Shown here: piece by piece, positions 59,536 through 64,000 of the stretch
How the letters are laid out: each line of letters starts with the position of its first letter
Position numbering within the stretch: position 1 is the first letter of the stretch
Source: Heyndrickxia sporothermodurans
GTDB taxonomy: Bacteria; Bacillota; Bacilli; Bacillales; Bacillaceae_C
Reading direction: 5' to 3'
Assembly (NCBI GenBank): GCA_018333075.1
Contig: BORH01000015.1
Span: 51,052-115,051, forward strand
Length of the DNA: 64,000 bases
Made by a program: the position numbers and the translations under genes
The notes under the pieces: model-generated
Seen by the model: the letters and a program-made list of their open reading frames with translations, nothing else
Database searches by the model: none
Told to the model about the DNA's origin: nothing

Positions 59536-61674
59536 TTAGTTTGCTTTGAAATCCACTTGTAATTTATCTCCTAACTTCACTACGGAATTTGGCGATATAC
59601 TTTGATTCACTAAATAACCATATCCTTTAATTTTTATCTTCAACTTTAATAACTCAGAAACTTTAAGAACGTCCTTTTTTGACCAATTTTTCATATCCGG
59701 CAAACGTAATTCACCATCAGTTTTAATTATTACTTTTTCTCCTTTGATTAAAGATGTCTTTTTAGGCCATTGATCAACTACTGTATTTCCTGTTCCTAAT
59801 ACAATCACTTCAAATCCTTTGTTTTCCAAATCCTTTGTTGTACTCGTAATAGATTTAGAAGAATAATCAAGAATTTCTTCCACCTTTTTTGTGCCACTTG
59901 TATTGTTTGGTTCTATACTTAAATATTGAAGACTGTTTTTCATAACAGGATTAAAAATCATTTTTACAGGAGTTGCTCCATTAGTTTTATTATCTAATTG
60001 TGGTTGTTGTACAACAACATAAACAATCAGTTTGGGATTATCTTTGGGTGCCATACCTAAAAAGGAATAGATATAATCATTGGCACCTGAAAGATAACCA
60101 CCACCAAATTTCGGAATCTGAGCAGTTCCTGTTTTTCCTATTACAGAATAACCTGGAATATTATACATTTTACCGGTTCCGTCTTTACTGCTTATTACTG
60201 TTCGTAAATAATCCCTAACTTGCTTTGCGGTTTCTGAACTTATTGGAGTTCCAACTACTTCAGGTTCAGTCAGTTTAGTTGTTTTAGTTTTAGAATCAAC
60301 TATTTTATCAATTACATAGGGCTTCATCATTTTTCCGTTATTAGCAATAGCAGTAGCAGCCTGTACCATTTGTAAGGCAGTTACAGTAGTTCCTTGACCA
60401 AAAGTAGTTGTATATTTTTCAATTGGCCAGTTATATAATATTTTTCCTGTACTCTCATTTGGTAGTCCAATATTTGTTGATTGCCCAAAATGAAATGCAT
60501 CTAAATAGTTTCTATATTTATCTTGTCCAATTTTGTCTAAAAGTTTAGCAAAAGCAACATTAGAAGATCTTTGAAGACCTTTTAAATAAGAAATTTCCCC
60601 CCATCCAACACCATAGTTATGATCTTTTATTGGATTCGGTACACCTTTCACAAAAAATTTACCAGATAAATATTTTTCATTTGGGTTAAAAACACCTTCC
60701 TGAACAGCAGATGCAAGAGTAAATATTTTCATTACTGAACCAGGCTCATATGATGTTTCTACAATTTCATTTGTCCAAGCATTTTCAATACCTTCTCTTG
60801 TCATGGGATCAAAAGTTGGTCTTTGACTCATACCAAGTATCTTTCCTGTTTTCGGATCTGCAACAACAGCCATAATTTTTTTGGGATTATATTTTTTTTC
60901 AACATTATTTAGTGCCTCATCTAAAATAATTTGAATGTTTTTATCTAATGTTAAATAGATATCATCACCATTTTTAGGTTTTTGAATCTCTTTTTTAGCA
61001 TTTGGTAAAATTAGTCCAAATTTATCGGAACTAAATTTAACCATTCCTTTTTGTTCTTGCAAATATTTATCTAACGTTTCTTCAATCCCCATTTTTCCTA
61101 TAGTAAATTGATTTTTTTTACCTGTATACCCGATTAAATTAGATGCAAATATACCGTTTGGATAATATCGTTTTTTGGAAGTCTCAAAAATAATACCAGG
61201 TAATTTTAAAGCTTTTATTTTTTTTCTTACATCCTTAGATATATCTTTACCAGCTGATCCAAATTCAACTTGAAATTGATCATTTTGTTTGCCTTCGTAT
61301 AAAATTTTATATATATCATTTTCTGACAGATTAATATATTCAGATAATTCACTCGCTGTTTCTTGATAATTGATTACATGGTGAGGTTCCTTTTTATCTA
61401 TAGTCATTTTAGGATCTAATATTGCTATTAAATTATATGAATCTGTATTTGTTGCAATAACTTTTCCATTATGATCAAAGATATTACCACGATTTGCTTC
61501 TAAAACGTATGATCTTTTATGTTGTAAATATGCCAATCTTGCTAAATTCTTTCCTTTAGCTTCTCCACTAATTTGTATTGTTAGAAAACGAATGAATATA
61601 ATAATAAAAAGTATACTAAAAAATATAAAAAATATTGCCATCCATCTATTTCTTAAGATTCTTTGTGGATTCAT
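59536..61674 (-). CDS. Class B penicillin-binding protein with PASTA domains (PbpB/SpoVD-like)
   Basis: 712 residues. TM anchor about 12-34, a dimerisation domain (about 55-230), then the transpeptidase: SxxK at Ser313-Val-Met-Lys316 (EPGSVMKIFT), SxN at Ser370-Ser-Asn372, KTG at Lys513-Thr-Gly515 (KTGTA). Two PASTA modules cover about 595-712 (RLPDMKNWSKKDVLKV and VVDQWPKKT). Length and PASTA count match PBP2B (PbpB). The gene stands alone, not in a dcw cluster, so it may be an additional paralog used under special conditions. It cross-links peptidoglycan outside the membrane. Confidence 0.9.
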   Translation of the reverse strand: MNPQRILRNRWMAIFFIFFSILFIIIFIRFLTIQISGEAKGKNLARLAYLQHKRSYVLEANRGNIFDHNGKVIATNTDSYNLIAILDPKMTIDKKEPHHVINYQETASELSEYINLSENDIYKILYEGKQNDQFQVEFGSAGKDISKDVRKKIKALKLPGIIFETSKKRYYPNGIFASNLIGYTGKKNQFTIGKMGIEETLDKYLQEQKGMVKFSSDKFGLILPNAKKEIQKPKNGDDIYLTLDKNIQIILDEALNNVEKKYNPKKIMAVVADPKTGKILGMSQRPTFDPMTREGIENAWTNEIVETSYEPGSVMKIFTLASAVQEGVFNPNEKYLSGKFFVKGVPNPIKDHNYGVGWGEISYLKGLQRSSNVAFAKLLDKIGQDKYRNYLDAFHFGQSTNIGLPNESTGKILYNWPIEKYTTTFGQGTTVTALQMVQAATAIANNGKMMKPYVIDKIVDSKTKTTKLTEPEVVGTPISSETAKQVRDYLRTVISSKDGTGKMYNIPGYSVIGKTGTAQIPKFGGGYLSGANDYIYSFLGMAPKDNPKLIVYVVVQQPQLDNKTNGATPVKMIFNPVMKNSLQYLSIEPNNTSGTKKVEEILDYSSKSITSTTKDLENKGFEVIVLGTGNTVVDQWPKKTSLIKGEKVIIKTDGELRLPDMKNWSKKDVLKVSELLKLKIKIKGYGYLVNQSISPNSVVKLGDKLQVDFKAN

Positions 61675-62145
61675 TTAATCACTAACCTTTAATGTTATTT
61701 AATACTTATTATTATACAATATTTCAAAATATTGGATCTATATTTAATTTATAAGTGTATTAAAAACAACACATCCAGTCCTAAAAAAATCTTGAATATA
61801 AACTTATTTTTAACTTTCTTTCTCACTCTTTATTTAATAGTAATTCACACTTTATTTTGCAGGATTTAATTTATTTTTTCTTTTCTTGGTCAAAGGGCTA
61901 AAAGGTTGCTATTAAGGAAACCTCTATTTGTCTCTTAGAAAAGCGTAGGCTACATGATGTTAAAATATAGGGGAAAATTAACAAATATACTCAAGTCATT
62001 TTCAATTCGGACTAGCTTTATTTTAGAATTTACTAGTTAAACAAATTCCATTTTATCCCTACTTTCATGTTGTAATATTACACTTTATGTTTTTTTAAAC
62101 AATAGGGTATTATTTTTTGGTGTTATATTTCAGATGAATAAAGTG

Positions 62146-62186
62146 AAAAAGCCAAATTCCTTATCTAAAGAAATTTGGCTTTTTTG
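62146..62186 (+). terminator. Orphan bidirectional terminator
   Basis: A 13-bp stem (62146-62158 with about 62172-62184; AAAAAGCCAAATT/AATTTGGCTTTTT) followed by T. No coding gene ends here. Confidence 0.75.
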
Positions 62187-62297
62187 ATTTTCAGGAAATT
62201 CTTATCTAAAATTAAAATTTAAACACGATTAGGAAATTTACCATTTTTTTGTCTAATTATATGATTTAGACAATATAAATCCAAAATAAATTTATTC

Positions 62298-62326
62298 TGG
62301 ACATCTTCTTCAAGATAAGATAATAT
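62298..62326 (+). promoter_or_regulatory. Promoter of the membrane/XRE operon
   Basis: TGGACA (62298-62303), 17-base spacer and TAATAT (62321-62326). The transcription start falls at the first 16-bp repeat. Confidence 0.55.
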
Positions 62327-62332
62327 GAAGTT

Positions 62333-62380
62333 AAGTTCACGTGAAATAAACTTCACATGAAACAAACTTCATATGTATTT
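62333..62380 (+). repeat. Three 16-bp direct repeats with palindromic cores (probable XRE operator)
   Basis: Repeats begin at 62333, 62349 and 62365. The cores TTCACGTGAA and TTCACATGAA are (near-)palindromes; the third (TTCATATGTA) is diverged. They lie between -10 and ribosome site, a classic place for repressor binding. The third copy is the weakest. Confidence 0.6.
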
Positions 62381-62399
62381 GTTTTTGGAGGTGGCTTAA

Positions 62400-62795
62400 T
62401 TGATAAATAGATATTTAGAGCATTATTTAGTTTCATTTACACTTTTGATAATTGGAGTTATTGAATTATTTGTCAATTACTCAAAAACTAACGGTATTAC
62501 AGAGCTATTTGTAGGTACAATATTTTTAGTATTTACTATAACTTCCCATGTTAAATATAATGCCAATCGTGAGCAGTTAGAAAATGAACTATCAAAAGAG
62601 TATGATGAAAGAGATGATCTAATAGAAGGAAAAGCTTCGAACGTTACATTGAAGATTTTAATAATTGCTGTTTTCTTGATGCTGGTTCTCTCAAACTGGA
62701 TTTCAATTCCAGTAAACACTGCGTTAATGATTGTTATAATATTTTCTTCAATTACCAATATACTAGCTAAAAAATATTATAATCACGTTCTTTAA
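62400..62795 (+). CDS. Four-span membrane protein (DUF2178-like) paired with XRE regulator
   Basis: 131 residues. Four hydrophobic segments (about 8-26, 34-48, 83-99, 103-122) with a central cytoplasmic loop holding KEYDERDDLIEGKAS, the D-E-R-x-x-x-I-x-x-K-A pattern common to DUF2178/DUF3796-type proteins that sit beside small XRE regulators. TTG start with GGAGGTGG. Stop is 13 bases before the XRE gene. The protein-regulator pair is a common Bacillus module whose role is unknown. Confidence 0.72.
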   Translation: MINRYLEHYLVSFTLLIIGVIELFVNYSKTNGITELFVGTIFLVFTITSHVKYNANREQLENELSKEYDERDDLIEGKASNVTLKILIIAVFLMLVLSNWISIPVNTALMIVIIFSSITNILAKKYYNHVL

Positions 62796-62808
62796 TTAGG
62801 AGTTCGCT

Positions 62809-63009
62809 ATGAAAAATAGAGTAAAAGATTTGCGTTTAAAAATTGGTATCACACAACAAGAACTAGCTGATAAAGTATGTGTATCTTCAAGAACAATTAT
62901 CTCTTTAGAAAAACAAAAGTATAATCCATCTGTTTTGCTAGCGTATAAAATCGCTTCAGTTTTTGACCTATCAATTGAAGAAGTTTTTATTTTTGAGCAA
63001 GATGATTAA
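62809..63009 (+). CDS. Small XRE family regulator (YozG-like)
   Basis: 66 residues, one Cro/C1-type helix-turn-helix: VKDLRLKIGITQQELADKVCVSSRTIISLEKQKYNPSVLLAYKIASVFDLSIEEVF, the compact YozG/YgzD type. TTAGGAG precedes the ATG. Co-transcribed with the membrane protein before it; three 16-bp repeats upstream of that operon are the probable autoregulatory sites. Confidence 0.92.
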   Translation: MKNRVKDLRLKIGITQQELADKVCVSSRTIISLEKQKYNPSVLLAYKIASVFDLSIEEVFIFEQDD

Positions 63010-63073
63010 TAACAGGATGAAATTATTATAGTGAGAAAAAATATAACGTACTAATAAAAGACGGAGGTTTATT

Positions 63074-63286
63074 ATGGCTTTAAAAATTTTTATTATACTT
63101 TTTGGAGTAATCTTAGTATTATGGGGTATATACCGTATGAAGACAGATGATGCATTCGTAGGAAAAACTCAAACAAAAAAGAATATATTTAATTTATTTG
63201 TGTTTGGGGAGGCTTCTGGAATAGGACAATTTTTAGGTGGAATCCTATGCATAATTTTAGGAATTATAGCCTTTATCATTAAATAG
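63074..63286 (+). CDS. Small membrane protein
   Basis: 70 residues, two hydrophobic segments (about 4-20 and 49-68) separated by a polar part (MKTDDAFVGKTQTKKN). GGAGG is suitably spaced before the ATG. It follows the XRE gene by 64 bases on the same strand and may belong to the same unit. No family recognised. Confidence 0.65.
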   Translation: MALKIFIILFGVILVLWGIYRMKTDDAFVGKTQTKKNIFNLFVFGEASGIGQFLGGILCIILGIIAFIIK

Positions 63287-63427
63287 TTTGTAAGAAAAGT
63301 AATAATTAAGTAGTAAATATTTCACAGAATCGTTTTTAAACTAGGGAAATAAAATGTAAAGATAAACCTTAGAATATAGATAAAGACTGTGGTTATAATG
63401 GACAATGTTTGATATAACTAATGAACG

Positions 63428-63458
63428 AACCCCTATTTAATGAATAGGGGCTCTTTTT
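63428..63458 (+). terminator. Terminator after the small membrane gene
   Basis: An 8-bp stem (63430-63437 with 63443-63450, CCCCTATT/AATAGGGG) followed by six T. Confidence 0.8.
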
Positions 63459-63575
63459 TATGTACATCCATTTATAAAAGAAAATTATCATTAAACTGCG
63501 TAGCATTTAGTAAAAGAGGGGTTAAAAATATTATATGAATTGTAATTACATCATAATTAAAAATCATGATTAAGC

Positions 63576-63871
63576 CTAATTTTTTCTAATGAATTTTAAA
63601 TGCCATGGTAAGTAAAAAGCATACGCTAAGAAATGGATGGGGAATGACCACCATGTATTCCAATGTTTCATTAACCCTACTTTAGTTGTTAACCATTCAA
63701 GTATAAGTGACAAGATGACAAATAAGGTAACCCAATACCATTTCTTGTCTTCTTTATATAAATTTAAATAAATAACTGATAAACATGAGGGTATGATACC
63801 GAATAGAGTAATTTCAGGGATTCCCTCTTTTTGTGGGTTACCTATGTCGAAAAGGTTAAATGGAACGGCTA
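63576..63871 (-). pseudogene. CBO0543-like membrane protein, start removed by IS21
   Basis: The frame 63576-63935 encodes 119 residues. Residues from about 22 on (TLFGIIPSCLSVIYLNLYK, VILSLILEWLTTKVGLMKHWNTWWSFPIHFLAYAFY) look like the C-terminal half of the CBO0543 family of multi-span membrane proteins (usually 150-180 residues; L-E-W and the W-N-T-W-W-S motif). The first 21 residues lie in the end of an IS21-family element, so the true N-terminal half is missing here and the gene is probably dead or fused. Confidence 0.55.
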
Positions 63872-64000
63872 TGGTATAAATGTCAACACAAATATGTACA
63901 CTTTCGCTTGTATAAGAATGTACAAAATTACTCATTTTCTTTCGCTAAATGATTCTTTAAACGATAAGATTCTCCTACGATTGTAACGACAGTCGCGTGA
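63872..64000 (-). mobile_element. Right end of an IS21-family insertion sequence
   Basis: The C-terminus of istB runs to 63928, followed (on the minus strand) by short repeats GTACATTCTTATACAAGCG, GTGTACATAT and TGTTGACATTTATA that resemble the multiple terminal repeats of IS21 elements. The end is placed at about 63872 because the plus-strand boundary would begin with TG, as IS21 ends do. The rest of the element is beyond the window. Confidence 0.65.
63928..64000 (-). CDS. istB: IS21 helper ATPase IstB, C-terminal 23 residues
   Basis: The minus-strand frame entering from the right edge reads HATVVTIVGESYRLKNHLAK... and stops with TAA at 63928-63930. The ending V-V-x-I-x-G-E-S-Y-R-L-K-x is the common C-terminus of IstB, the AAA+ helper of the IS21 transposase. 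Partial, 5' part outside the window; its stop overlaps the start codon of the truncated membrane-protein frame. Confidence 0.7.
   Translation of the reverse strand, partial: HATVVTIVGESYRLKNHLAKENE

Larger units (their letters stand above)
61675..62399. other. 725-base region without clear gene
   Basis: Contains the PBP promoter, a strong hairpin with T tracts (62146-62186) that ends no visible gene, a TTGTCTAA/TTAGACAA inverted repeat (62249-62273), and the promoter and repeats of the next operon. A small RNA between about 61,800 and 62,186 is possible but not shown. Confidence 0.5.

Noticed and set aside
62071-62082. TGTAATATTACA palindrome
   Set aside because: A 12-bp AT-rich palindrome in AT-rich DNA is expected by chance, and no gene start is near.

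Overview
The window is chromosomal DNA of a low-GC, endospore-forming-type Bacillota, most likely a member of Bacillaceae (Bacillus sensu lato). Reasons: AT-rich intergenic DNA, strong AGGAGG-type ribosome sites with frequent TTG/GTG starts, many intrinsic terminators, and gene sets known from Bacillus subtilis (pspA-ydjG-ydjH-ydjI, yfmS-yfmT, a CwlK-like peptidase, a small spore-type protein). No tRNA, rRNA or CRISPR array was seen. The species was not determined.

Layout. 1-10.7 kb: the end of gabD, a 51-bp minisatellite, two GNAT acetyltransferases, three transporters, AraC and LysR regulators, a GrpB-like protein, an orphan MetS microprotein and a GH35 beta-galactosidase. The Bcr/CflA-type efflux gene has a 16-codon leader ORF, enclosed by a segment that can pair with the gene's own ribosome-binding site. 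10.9-18.8 kb: a carboxylate-uptake and catabolism module with a CitS/DcuS-type kinase and regulator, the tripartite transporter TctCBA, a PrpD-family dehydratase and a PrpB-family lyase, behind a likely CcpA cre site. 19-26.3 kb: SelO, a HEAT-like protein, a Crp/Fnr regulator divergent from an MFS gene across a 20-bp perfect palindrome, a methyltransferase, ferredoxin, Mn-superoxide dismutase and a YbjQ-family gene. 26.4-31.4 kb: a BceRSAB-like kinase/regulator/ABC exporter set. 31.7-40.4 kb: mostly hypothetical and lipoprotein genes, a Uma2 nuclease, a serine hydrolase, an IS200-like remnant and a second OmpR-type two-component system with a PepSY-like exported protein.

40.7-46.3 kb: a long leader hairpin, a secreted lamin-tail/fibronectin-III protein, then the most striking locus: a lipoprotein ending in a bacterial RNase A-like toxin domain, with a small probable immunity gene starting at the next base. 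The soluble chemoreceptor yfmS and aldehyde dehydrogenase yfmT follow. 46.4-50.1 kb: the pspA-ydjGHI membrane-stress operon. 50.4-64 kb: small membrane, lipoprotein and regulator genes, a MerR/GAP pair, CwlK-like peptidase, VOC protein, alpha/beta hydrolase, YdcF-family protein, a PASTA-containing class B penicillin-binding protein, and a membrane-protein/XRE pair behind three 16-bp repeats. The right edge is the end of an IS21-family element whose insertion appears to have cut the start off a membrane-protein gene.

Dispersed GGGACA/TGTCCC hairpins recur at 31-44 kb. One of them encodes the last 11 codons of the putative immunity gene. Family assignments were made by reading motifs, without database searches; start codons were chosen by ribosome-binding-site spacing.
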